In this document: positions 25,787-35,118 of the stretch, in pieces | Layout: each line of letters begins with the position of its first letter | How positions within the stretch are numbered: the stretch's first letter is position 1 | Origin: JBHGAV01 sp041946685 | GTDB taxonomy: Bacteria > Acidobacteriota > Terriglobia > Bryobacterales > Bryobacteraceae | Length of the DNA: 64,000 nt | Assembly: GCA_041946685.1 (NCBI GenBank) | Contig: JBHGAV010000008.1 | Location: 1-64,000, forward strand | Direction of reading: 5' to 3' | Translations under genes and position numbers: made by a program | Notes under the pieces: model-generated | The model's input: only the letters and a program-made list of their open reading frames with translations | Told to the model about the DNA's origin: nothing | Database searches by the model: none

Positions 25787-27646
25787 CTACCGCGGTCCGA
25801 GGACCTCGGCAACCTGGACCGCCATATCGTAGCGGCCGAACGGCGCGCTCAACTGCACGCCGGCGACGATGCTCCTCGCGCGGAGGACCATTTCCTGGGC
25901 GATGGCTACGCCCTCCCGCCTCGCCTTCTCCGCGGTGTCCGCCCGCTGCATGCGGGCCATGAACTCTGCGGGCACGGGCACATTGAGCTCATTCACCATG
26001 AATTCCGCGTTGCGGTGGCTGGTAAGGGGCCAGATGCCGGCGATCACTGGGATCCGCAAGCCCTCGATGCGTTGGAGGAAGCGTTCAAGCAATCTGATGT
26101 CGAAAACCGGCTGCGTGACCACATATTCCGCTCCAGCCTGCACTTTCCATTCGAGGCGTCGTATCTCTTCGTCCAGGTTGATCGCCCCCGGGTTCGCCCC
26201 GACCCCGATAACCAGCGAAGACTGGCTTCCGATCGGATTCCCTCCCAGGTCGAGACCCTGGTTCAGGTTGTTCACGATGTTGACAAGGCCGATCGAGTCC
26301 ACGTCGAACACCGCAGTCGCGGATGGGTACGCCCCCATGCGCGGCGGATCGCCCGTGATGCAGATCAGGTTGCGTATGCCGACGGCCTGCGCCCCCAGCA
26401 ACTCCGATTGAATGCCGAGGATGTTCCGGTCGCGGCAGCAGAAGTGCAGCACCGCCTCGATGCCGGCCTCCTGCTGGATTAGCTGGCAGGCCACCTGTGC
26501 GCTCATGCGGGCGCTGGCGCGGGGGCCGTCGGGCACGTTGATGCAATCGATGCCGCGGTTGGCGCACAGCCGTGCGCCGGCAATCTCCCGGGAGGCGTCC
26601 ACCCCGCGCGGGGGCAGGATCTCGACGAAGGTGACGAACCTGCCCCCGGCCAACTTGCCGCCGAGACGGCTCTTTTCCGCAACTGCTATCTTCGGCAGGG
26701 CCTTCGCCTTGATGGCAGGCTCTTCGACCGTGACGCTGGTTCGCTCGCGGCGGGGTTGGAGCGAGAGGGCTTCGGCGCGCAGCAACTTGATGTATTCCGG
26801 CGTCGTCCCGCAACAGCCTCCCAGGATGCGCACCCCGGCCCACAGGAGCCGCCGGCCGTACTGCGCCATGTACTCGGGCGAGCCCAGGTAGAGCTTGCGT
26901 CCCTCCACGGTGGAAGGGAGGCCCGCGTTGGGCATGGCGCTGAGCGGCTTGTTCGTGTACTGGACCATGCGCTCGATGGTCTCCAGCATGACCTTCGGGC
27001 CGACCGAGCAGTTGCAGCCGGCGGCGTCCACCGGCCACTCGTCCAGCTTTCGCGTGAAGTCCTCCGTTGAGGTGCCGTCGGGCAGGTTGCCGTAGTCGTC
27101 AATGGTCACTTGGGCCACGATGGGAAAGCCGGCTCCGGCGGCCTCGCGAGCGGCGAATACGGCCTCCCGCAGCTCACTGAGGGAAGAAAAAGTCTCCAGG
27201 ATCAGCAGATCAATGCCGGCCTCCAGCAGGGCCTCCACCTGCTCCCGGAACATGGCGCGGGTCTCATGGAATGAGGTCCGCCCCAGTGGCTCGATGCGAA
27301 TTCCCAGTGGGCCGACCGACCCGGCGACGAAAGCCGCGCTTCCGGCCGCTTCGCGGGCCAGTCGAACCCCGGCCTCGTTGATGGCCGCCAGCTTCTCGGT
27401 GAGGCCGAAGGCGGCCAGGCGCGCCCGGCTGGCACCGAAAGTGTTGGTCTCGATGATCTCGGCGCCCGCCTTGACGTACTCGTCGTGGACTTCCTTCACC
27501 AGCGCCGGCGCGGACAGGTTCAACTCGTCGAAACAGCGGTTGATGAAGACGCCCTTGGAGTAAAGCATGGTCCCCATGGCGCCGTCGGCCACCAGGACGC
27601 GGCGTGAAAGCTGCTCTCGGAACTCTTCGGCTCTGTTGCTTGACAT
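25787..27646 (-). CDS. Homocysteine S-methyltransferase fused to methylenetetrahydrofolate reductase
   Basis: 619 residues. The N-terminal half is a homocysteine methyltransferase TIM barrel with G-A-M-G-T-M, E-T-N-T-F, N-C-S-V-G-P and the zinc-ligand motif G-G-C-C-G-T-T-P near residue 280. The C-terminal half is a flavin MTHFR domain (F-V-E-I-L-P-P-R-G, F-C-C-R-D-R-N, C-I-T-G-D-P-P and G-A-N-P). The YitJ-type fusion combines methyl-folate formation with methionine synthesis. It complements MetY at 15157-16458. The folate-binding methyltransferase domains of MetH are absent. Confidence 0.88.
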   Translation of the reverse strand: MSSNRAEEFREQLSRRVLVADGAMGTMLYSKGVFINRCFDELNLSAPALVKEVHDEYVKAGAEIIETNTFGASRARLAAFGLTEKLAAINEAGVRLAREAAGSAAFVAGSVGPLGIRIEPLGRTSFHETRAMFREQVEALLEAGIDLLILETFSSLSELREAVFAAREAAGAGFPIVAQVTIDDYGNLPDGTSTEDFTRKLDEWPVDAAGCNCSVGPKVMLETIERMVQYTNKPLSAMPNAGLPSTVEGRKLYLGSPEYMAQYGRRLLWAGVRILGGCCGTTPEYIKLLRAEALSLQPRRERTSVTVEEPAIKAKALPKIAVAEKSRLGGKLAGGRFVTFVEILPPRGVDASREIAGARLCANRGIDCINVPDGPRASARMSAQVACQLIQQEAGIEAVLHFCCRDRNILGIQSELLGAQAVGIRNLICITGDPPRMGAYPSATAVFDVDSIGLVNIVNNLNQGLDLGGNPIGSQSSLVIGVGANPGAINLDEEIRRLEWKVQAGAEYVVTQPVFDIRLLERFLQRIEGLRIPVIAGIWPLTSHRNAEFMVNELNVPVPAEFMARMQRADTAEKARREGVAIAQEMVLRARSIVAGVQLSAPFGRYDMAVQVAEVLGPR

Positions 27647-27732
27647 GCGGATTCAGTACGGCCCAGGCGGGCAGTTGTGATACAGGCCGATTCTAGCGCA
27701 ACGTCGCGGGCCCTAACAATCCGGAGAACGGC

Positions 27733-30700
27733 CTACTTCACGGCCAGGGTCACACCCGCCTGGCTGTCGCAGTTCAGCCCGGACCCGCAGGCAAAGCGGA
27801 CCGCCAGCGCAACCCGGTCGCCGGTGGGAGCCCCGGCGGGGATCCTCACGTTGACCTGAAGCACGCCCGTGAAGATGACACCGGAGAACTGAATGTCCTT
27901 GGTCTGCACATCGCCGAACGACACCGACATCGGTTGGATAGGCCTCGGGTATACAGGAGGCGCCGGATGCTGTCCGTCGATGGATGGTGGGTCCGTCACG
28001 CCGTAGCCTGTTACGAAGAACGTGACGATGGAGCCGCGCGCCGCCGCGTTGGACGCCGAGTTGAATGTCTGGTCCTGGTTGATGACCACGGCCGCCCCCG
28101 CGCCGGAACTGTCCATGGTGAATATGCCCGGCGACACGGCCGCCACGGGCAGTGCCGGGAATTCCGCCGATCCTCCCATGAACTCTACCCGCACCGGTAC
28201 CTGTGCGCCGGGCTGCAAGCCGTTGGGCATCAAGGCGTTGACCTGGTTCCAGGACGCGTAGGTGAGAAACGCCTCGGTCCCGCCAAAGAAGACACGCGTG
28301 TCCGCAAGTCCTCGCTGCAGGCCCGTGGCGATCACGCCGCCCGGCCGCCCCAGCCCCACGCCGAAGATCGACGCAAAGGTCCCGGGAGCCAGCCCCGACG
28401 GATTCGTGCCGCTGGCAGCGTTGCGAACGGCGTTCGGCGGGATCACCATCCCGCCTCCGGCCGCCAACTGGACCACCATGAACTCCCGGCCTGCGATCTC
28501 GGTTCGCCAGGATCGTGTGGGACCCGGGTTGGCGGGGAACCAGTAGCGGACCTCGCCGTCTCCCCACCCAAACTGCGGATCGTCGAAGTTCAATGCCGTG
28601 GTGTCACGGGTTGCCCGCCACGGGCAACCCGCCGGCGCGCGAACGGACACGGTGCTGCTCTCCCCTTCCGAAGGAGCGACCCGCACAGAGGGACTGATGA
28701 AATACGTACAACCCGCCGCTGCCTGGTCCACGAGCAGTTTCTGTCCGGCCACCAGGACCGTCCCCGTGCGCGCAATCGGATATGGGTTGACTGCGGCGCG
28801 GAACCACGCGCGGCCCGCGCCAGTCCCACCTGTGCCCGGAGCAATCGTAATCCAATCCGTCTGCGACTCTGCCGTCCAGGCGCACTGGCCGCCGCCCAGC
28901 ACATCGGCGAAGCCGTCGCCGCCCGTCCCTGGCATGAACACGCGCTGCCCTGAGAGCAGGTACCGGCAGGACGCCTCCGCCGGAGGAGCCATGAGTGGAA
29001 ACGGATCGGTGATCCCCGGCCCAGCATTGTGCGGTTGATCGCCTATGCCGTCGCCGTTGAAATCCGCGCCCGTGTAGTCGCTCCAGTAGTTGCCCCGGCC
29101 CCCCTGGCTCCACGTCTGCGGCGACACGATTGTGCCGCCGGCGAACTCGATCGTCGCATTCGCCCTGGTGACGTTGGAGACACTGAAACGGCCATTCGCC
29201 ACGAAGCTGTTCTCATACACAATGTGGCCCGTCCCGGTGAACTCCATGCCGGCGGCGTTGCCCGTCACCTGGTTCCCCCGGATGATGTCTCCGCTCCCAC
29301 CCACGCTGATTCCCCTAATCGACCCCTCTACGCGGTTGCCGATGACCTGATTCCGCGCGCCGGGCCCAACCTCGATCCCAATCAGGTAACACTTGGTGAT
29401 CGTGTTGCCCTGAATCAGCATGTCCGAACTGACATCCAACGACCGTATGCCGACGTAGGAACCCGAGATCCGGTTGTTCACGATGCGGTGCCCCTTGGAC
29501 AGTTCAATCTCGATTCCGAAGTAGTTGCCGGTGATCTCGTTGTTCTCGATGACCGCGTTGTCTCCTCCCAGGTTGATGCCCCCGTCCCAAGGGCTCAGAT
29601 TCCGGATTCTACTGTCGCGGATCACGAGCGCGGCCCCGGGCGAAGTGCCCACGCCGAAGAAGGTTGAATCGAGCGAATTCCCTTCGATCGTGCTGTTGTA
29701 GATCTCCAGCCTGCCTCCCGGCCCGACGCCGATTCCGCTGCCGAAACTTCCCTCCTCCGCCGCGATGCGGCAGTTACGGATGATCAGTGTGGCGCCGCTC
29801 TGCACCGAGATGCTGCTGACGCGCTTCTCGCAGTTGTCCCACACTTCGTTCTTCGTGACGTCAACCGACTGCCCGACGGGAAGTTGCGGGGTCATCGAAA
29901 CAACCGCCGGCACAGTTGCCAATACAAGCGGTACCGCCTCCCGCGCGGGAGATACGTCCATCGTCGCGGGTTCGATCGGGTAAGGGCCGCGGGGAGCCGG
30001 CGCGTCGTCCCAGTAGTTGCTGCGCCAGTTGTTGATCCCGTCATCCCAAACCTGCCGCACCGAAACGGCCCGGTGGAAGCTGTTCGCCTGGATATTGTTC
30101 GAGTTCGAGTCCAGCGCGACGACATTGTCCTGGTTCTTGAAAAACACGTTTCCGGAAACGGTGTTCTCCGGCGAAGACACCAGCGCCAGCCCCCATGCGC
30201 CGTTCGCGATCCGGTTGCCCCGGATCTGATTGCGGGGAGACCCGAACAGCATGATCCCCAGACCGGTGTCGCTGATCTCGTTGTTCAGAATCTGTACGTC
30301 GTGCGAGTGATGCAGATGGATGGCGAAGGTCCGGTAATCCTGGATGTTGGAGAGCTTGTTGCCGGCGACGACCGTGTTAGAGGAGTAGGAGATCAGGAAG
30401 GCGTAGCGGTTGCCGGTCACCGTGTTGTCCAGGATGTAGTTGGGGTAAGGCGAGCCCACGATGCGGACGGCAAAGCACATGGGCAAGGCGTCCGGAGCGG
30501 GAAAGAAGCGGTTGCGTGCGATCACGTTGTACGCCGAGACAGGGAATAGGACCACCCCCGGCCCCTCACCCGTCATCTGAACCTCGTTGTCGGTGATCCG
30601 GTTGTTGTGGCTGCCGCTGGCGAACACACTGCCTCGGATGAAGCGGTTGCCGGTGATCACGCTTTCGTGGGACTACTGCATCGTGAGCGCGTGCGCGTTG

Positions 30701-31215
30701 TTGCGGGTCGGCGTGGTAATGACGTTGTTCCGTATGACGGTTCTGCGGCACCTGAAGAGTTGGATGCCGGCGACCGTGTCCCTATGATTGATGACGTTGT
30801 CCTCCAGCACGGCATCCACCGTGTTCTTGAGAAACAAGCCGCCACCGTTGAACGGGTACTCGAGGTCGTTCAGCCCCTCCACGGTGTTATTGCGCAGCGT
30901 GAACCGCGCGCCGTCTACGAGAAAGTCAAATTGCACATCCGCCTGCACGGGCGCAATCGTGGAACGGGTGATCGTGAGGGAACTGCCTGGCTTCGCCTGG
31001 ATGCCATACTGGCCCGTCGCCTTGCGTTCCATCGTAAGGTTGACGTTTGTGAGGGTCAGGCTGCCCGTGCCTTCGACGATCAGGTTGCCGGCCAGGGAGA
31101 TGGACTGGTTCTCCACGGTTTCGGCGGAAGTGACAATCCAGTCGCCAACCCGGCGCTGAGGAGTCTGGGCGTTCAGGATCACAGAACACAACCACAGCAT
31201 AGTGAGAGTGCGCAT
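27733..31215 (-). pseudogene. Right-handed beta-helix secreted protein split by an in-frame amber stop
   Basis: From ATG 31215 the first 180 codons give a signal peptide (L-T-M-L-W-L-C-S-V-I-L-N-A-Q) and the first beta-helix coils, then TAG at 30675-30673. The same frame continues from about 30660 for 975 codons. That part has many N-x-I-x-x-N coils, BACON-like Cys/Trp segments near 29000-28600, and a Solibacter-type C-terminal domain (N-A-A-S-G-T-N, A-P-G-T-F-A-S-I-F-G). No frameshift was seen around the stop. It is therefore a recent nonsense mutation, a sequencing error, or two polypeptides. If translated separately, the second piece has no export signal. Confidence 0.8.
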
Positions 31216-31286
31216 GAGGTATCCGCCAGATGATATCACGCGTTACACTTGAGCAGATCAGCGTGAACTCCAATACTGCTTCCCCC

Positions 31287-32045
31287 ATGAACGATTCTAA
31301 GTACATGATCGGCCGGATCACCGAGCGGCGCGAGGTCACGAATGACCTCTGGATTGTCCGGCTTCGTCCGGCCGAGCCCATCGCGTTTCGCCCCGGCCAG
31401 TATGTGACCGTCGGCCTGCCCGGCATCCCCAGGATGGTGGAGCGGGCTTACTCGGTCGCCTCGTCACCGGACGAGCCCGAACTGGAATTCTTCCTCGAGT
31501 TGGTTCCCGGCGGGGAGCTAACGCCTCAGCTCTACCACGTGCCTGTCGGAGGCGAGGTCTTCCTCCGCCGCTCCGCCAAGGGCCGCTTCAACTACGATGA
31601 CAAGAGCGGCCACCCGAATCACCTCATGGTGGCGACAGTGACCGGGGTCGCGCCTTTCGTCAGCATCGTGCGCTCCATCGCAGCCCGCGTCGCCCGAGGG
31701 GAGCCTATGACGGATCGGGTCGTCCTGCTTCAGGCGGCCAGCCTGCGGCAGGAACTGGGTTACTTCGAAGAACTCACCGCCATGGCGGAGCGGCACGCAT
31801 GGCTGCGCTACGTTCCCTCCCTGAGCCGCATTTGGCTGAGTTCCGAGTGGACCGGCGAGCGCGGGCGCGCGGAAGATATCGTGCGCAAGTACCTGGACCA
31901 GTCCGGCTTTGCCGCCGGCGACACCACGGCTTACGTGTGCGGCAACCCCGATATGGTGGAGAACGTGAAGGGCGTGCTGCGCCGCGCAGGCTTCCCCAAG
32001 GAGTCCATCAAAGAGGAGGCGTACTGGGTGGGTCAGAAGTCCTGA
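31287..32045 (+). CDS. Ferredoxin-NADP reductase-like flavoprotein
   Basis: 252 residues. The FAD-binding motif R-A-Y-S-V-A-S-S-P is near residue 52, a nucleotide-binding G-V-A-P-F near 120, and C-G-N-P-D-M near 225. The domain order FAD then NAD(P) is that of the FNR superfamily, and there is no ferredoxin or heme domain. It shuttles electrons between NAD(P)H and a ferredoxin or flavodoxin. ATG 31287 was chosen because it begins right at the conserved fold; an upstream GTG/ATG frame is open to 31230. Its 3' end overlaps the convergent adenylation gene by 38 bases. Confidence 0.83.
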   Translation: MNDSKYMIGRITERREVTNDLWIVRLRPAEPIAFRPGQYVTVGLPGIPRMVERAYSVASSPDEPELEFFLELVPGGELTPQLYHVPVGGEVFLRRSAKGRFNYDDKSGHPNHLMVATVTGVAPFVSIVRSIAARVARGEPMTDRVVLLQAASLRQELGYFEELTAMAERHAWLRYVPSLSRIWLSSEWTGERGRAEDIVRKYLDQSGFAAGDTTAYVCGNPDMVENVKGVLRRAGFPKESIKEEAYWVGQKS

Positions 32046-33672
32046 ACGGCCGGGCCACGTGGAAGTGCTGGATCTTGCCGGCGCGCGTGGTCGAGGGGAT
32101 CCTCCGCTCCACGCGTAGGAGTTGGGCCTCCCGCCACATCCGGCCCATCACCTGGTTGGCCACCGATCCCTCCGCCAGCGCCTCCAGAAACCCTTCGATC
32201 AGCAGGCGCTCGTCGACGGGCCCCACTCCGGGATGCACGATCAGGACCGTGTCCGCCCCGCCGTCCGGCTTCTCCTGCTCGCAGATCTGGTAGTCGGTCG
32301 GCGCGCCTCCGAAACGCGCGGGAAGCACCTCTTCGAGCACGCGGATCACGTCTTCGCTGAAAAAAGTCATGCCCGCTCCAGTCAGCTTCTCGTAGCTTCG
32401 GATACCGTGCAGGCGCGTCCGCCACCCCCTTGCCTCGAGCGGGCAGCCGCACGGCGGGTGTCCTTCGCCGGTGAGGCAGGCCGAATCGCCCATGGAGATG
32501 TTGATGAAGGTGAACGGCGAGTAGGGGTCGAGCGCCGTAATCAGGACCGAATCGGGGCGAAGGCCCGGCCATCCGGCGGCCTCCTCCCCGGCCAGGATCA
32601 GGGCGTGCTGGTCGTGGAGAAGGTGGACCTCGTCGGCGTGCGCAGGCGCCAGGCAGCCGTACCCGATGGGCCCGCATTCCACCGTACCGTAACGCGGGAA
32701 CGCCTCCGCCCCCACGGCGCGGATGGTCGCCAGCCGTGCCTCGGTGACCGGTTCTCCGCCGATTGTGAAGCGCGCGCCGGCGATATCCCGCCCCTCCACC
32801 TTCGCCGCGCGGCACAAGGCCACCGCCGAGCTGGGAAACGTGAAAAGGTGCGGCGTCCGGCCTTCTCTTAAGGCGCCCTGCAACCAGTCCAGCACTGGGC
32901 GCGGATCGGTCAGGGGAGCGTGGACAGGCCGGGGCAACGGCCGCCCTGCCATCAGGCTGGACCACCGCATCGCCCTGGTGTTCAAACGGTAGACCGGGTG
33001 AAGGTCCTTCGCCTTCGGGTCCACCTGGCTGAACCAGGCCGAGGGCCTCGTCGCCATCGCCCCGTACTTGGCCAGGCGGAACCGGGCGCCCGCTCCCGGC
33101 ACTTCCCACACTGCCTTGGCCCACTCCAGCCCGCCTCGCGCTTCCAGGTACAGGAGGCACTCCGACGCGCATCCGCGCACGAACCGGAGATCGATCACCA
33201 CCGAGGTCCCCTGGCTGCGGCTTCCTCCGCTGGCTACCGGAATGTGCGGTACGGTCCGCGGGTTCCGGATCTGCTCGGGAGCGGAAGGCAGCGAAAACGT
33301 TCCCCGCTCGATCGGCTTGCGGCCCTTGAACTCATCCACCGACAGGTAGACGCCCGCCCGCAACAGCGCTCTCAGCGCGCCTTCGATTCCATGGCGGGCG
33401 ACGAGCCGCTCCACGTCTCCGTACTCGCAGCCAGCCCTTCGAAACAGCGCGAGATACGGACTGGCGGCGGACCGGGGTCCGAATACCTCCGTGTGCAGCT
33501 TGTCGAGAAACCTCGCTTCACGCCGCTCCAGCCGCGTTCGGAGCAAGGCGGCTGCTTGCTCCGGACTGACCGGGTTCCAGAGATGGAACGGCAACCTGAG
33601 AAAGAACCGCGCCGCCAACAGGGCGTTGTGCGGGTTGAAGGGGTTCTCAGCGGACGTCCGATTCGAGAACAC
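32008..33672 (-). CDS. PaaK-like adenylate-forming enzyme
   Basis: 554 residues. The phosphate loop is A-S-G-G-S-R-S-Q-G-T near residue 150. The A5-like motif Y-G-T-V-E-C-G, and the C-terminal subdomain with T-R-A-G-K-I near the end that carries the catalytic Lys, fit the phenylacetate-CoA ligase group. A C-x-C run (P-P-C-G-C-P) occurs in the middle. The carboxylic acid activated is unknown. It is the last gene of a three-gene operon with a ferredoxin and an unknown protein, overlapping its neighbour by 26 bases. Confidence 0.75.
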   Translation of the reverse strand: MFSNRTSAENPFNPHNALLAARFFLRLPFHLWNPVSPEQAAALLRTRLERREARFLDKLHTEVFGPRSAASPYLALFRRAGCEYGDVERLVARHGIEGALRALLRAGVYLSVDEFKGRKPIERGTFSLPSAPEQIRNPRTVPHIPVASGGSRSQGTSVVIDLRFVRGCASECLLYLEARGGLEWAKAVWEVPGAGARFRLAKYGAMATRPSAWFSQVDPKAKDLHPVYRLNTRAMRWSSLMAGRPLPRPVHAPLTDPRPVLDWLQGALREGRTPHLFTFPSSAVALCRAAKVEGRDIAGARFTIGGEPVTEARLATIRAVGAEAFPRYGTVECGPIGYGCLAPAHADEVHLLHDQHALILAGEEAAGWPGLRPDSVLITALDPYSPFTFINISMGDSACLTGEGHPPCGCPLEARGWRTRLHGIRSYEKLTGAGMTFFSEDVIRVLEEVLPARFGGAPTDYQICEQEKPDGGADTVLIVHPGVGPVDERLLIEGFLEALAEGSVANQVMGRMWREAQLLRVERRIPSTTRAGKIQHFHVARPFRTSDPPSTPPL

Positions 33673-34324
33673 CTTCTTCCTCTGCTTGAGAGCGGGATTC
33701 CGCCAGGCTGGCCAGCAAGCGGGCCGCCCTCTCAGGGTTGAAAACGCCGCAGGTGCACGGGCCGGCCAGCACCTGCGCGGCCGTCTCAGGCGATGTCTCG
33801 CCGGACCGAATCTGCGCGACTGCCTTCTCCACCAGCCGGGGACTGATCAGTCCGTGGCCGCACATTGTAGTGATTTCAAGAATCGGCCTCTCCGGAAGCA
33901 GTTCGACGGCTCCTGCGATTCCCAGCGAAAAAGCCACGGTGTGCGGCGCTCCGGGGAGCCCCACCCGCCGGCACAGGGTCTCCAACGGCGCCAACGGACC
34001 CGTGATGGTCACCGAAAGGCCCAGCCCGGCTTTCTGAAGTAGCCGCACGAAGGCCTCAGCTGCGTCGACGCTGGTGAAGACGGCATGGACAATCGACGTG
34101 TCGGAAACCCCCTGCTCCAATTGCGTCAGCGAGCTCCCCGATCCGGCACTGCCCTGGATCATGTCGCCGAGATTGACGGCGCCGCAGTCATCCGCCAGGC
34201 GCAGGAATTCTCGGAGCCGCCCGGCCGCGCCTGCGTCGTTGCGCCCTTTGGCGGCCATCATGAGGACGACGAAGTCTCCCTCCAGGCTCGCCTGACTGCC
34301 CTGCCGGTGCAGCGTATGAGTCAT
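33647..34324 (-). CDS. Conserved protein of unknown function in the ferredoxin/PaaK-like operon
   Basis: 225 residues, no signal. The C-terminal half looks conserved, with F-S-L-G-I-A-G, I-T-T-M-C-G-H-G-L-I-S and G-P-C-T-C-G-V-F-N-P-E-R-A. The three Cys and one His might bind a metal or cluster. I do not recognise the family. Its start overlaps the ferredoxin stop by four bases (ATGA), and its end overlaps the PaaK-like start, so the three are translated together. Confidence 0.65.
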   Translation of the reverse strand: MTHTLHRQGSQASLEGDFVVLMMAAKGRNDAGAAGRLREFLRLADDCGAVNLGDMIQGSAGSGSSLTQLEQGVSDTSIVHAVFTSVDAAEAFVRLLQKAGLGLSVTITGPLAPLETLCRRVGLPGAPHTVAFSLGIAGAVELLPERPILEITTMCGHGLISPRLVEKAVAQIRSGETSPETAAQVLAGPCTCGVFNPERAARLLASLAESRSQAEEEGVLESDVR

Positions 34325-35025
34325 GGCCGCCCCATCCCGAGGTTGACTTTGCCGTTCGGCGCCACGGACAACCCCATACGGCGAGCCCAGTCCACCGGGC
34401 CCTCAGCCGCCGAGGCAAAGCGGCGAATAAGCCCCACGCCACACACCGTTGGCAGACTGCTCGCCGTCTGCCGGACTGTTTCCAGTGCGGAGTCCAGCCG
34501 CTCCTCGGGAATGACGCACTCGACGATCACCGACAGCACCTTCTCGTTCAGGATTTCGGGGAGAAGACGGCCCGATCCCGGGTCCTGCATCAAGCCCCTC
34601 AGCGGGTTGCCCGGATGAACCTCGATCCCCATCCTGGCAAGCGCCATGGTCATCCGTTCGACGTCCCGGAACCGCGCCCCAGTACCCGGCCTCCCCACTT
34701 CGATCATCAAAGCGACTTCGCCCGGAAGGTAACGGCCGGTGACGTCGTTGGTCTTCAGCTCCTCGGTGCCGCGCCCGGCGACGCGAGTGTCGCTGTGCTC
34801 GACCAGGGGATTGGAGAACAGGGGGCGCAGAGAGCGCGGCCAGGGGCAGGGCGTGGGCAGGAAACAGGCGTGCGGGCAGCCCGAGCTGCGCAGGCACACC
34901 CCGCACTCGACGCACTCCTCCTCGTCGATTGTGAAAGCGGCGTTCGGCCCGGGCAGGATCGCGCCGACGGGACAGTACGGCACGCACCGGGCACAGCCGT
35001 CGCATGTGCTCTGTTCAATCCGCAT
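34321..35025 (-). CDS. 2x[4Fe-4S] ferredoxin fused to an unknown C-terminal domain
   Basis: 234 residues. Two cluster motifs open the protein: C-D-G-C-A-R-C-V-P-Y-C-P and C-V-E-C-G-V-C-L-R-S-S-G-C-P, the second with one spacing residue more than usual. About 180 residues of unassigned domain follow, starting with E-E-L-K-T-N-D-V-T-G-R-Y, and L-V-G/V-C-G-V-G-L-I appears near the C-terminus. It is cytoplasmic. It heads the operon with 33647 and 32008, diverging from the NCS1 permease at 35119. Confidence 0.78.
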   Translation of the reverse strand: MRIEQSTCDGCARCVPYCPVGAILPGPNAAFTIDEEECVECGVCLRSSGCPHACFLPTPCPWPRSLRPLFSNPLVEHSDTRVAGRGTEELKTNDVTGRYLPGEVALMIEVGRPGTGARFRDVERMTMALARMGIEVHPGNPLRGLMQDPGSGRLLPEILNEKVLSVIVECVIPEERLDSALETVRQTASSLPTVCGVGLIRRFASAAEGPVDWARRMGLSVAPNGKVNLGMGRP

Positions 35026-35118
35026 GAGCGTCCCCTGCTGGCGTCAACTCCCATCATCGCCCAATTCCACCGCCCGGTAGTATACTGGTTCCCACCGTGA
35101 TCCAGTTGAGGAGCCCTC

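Noticed and set aside
30660..30675. Pyrrolysine or selenocysteine decoding of the stop in the beta-helix gene
   Set aside because: TAG rules out selenocysteine, and no pyrrolysine machinery or insertion structure is seen; a nonsense change or sequencing error is simpler.
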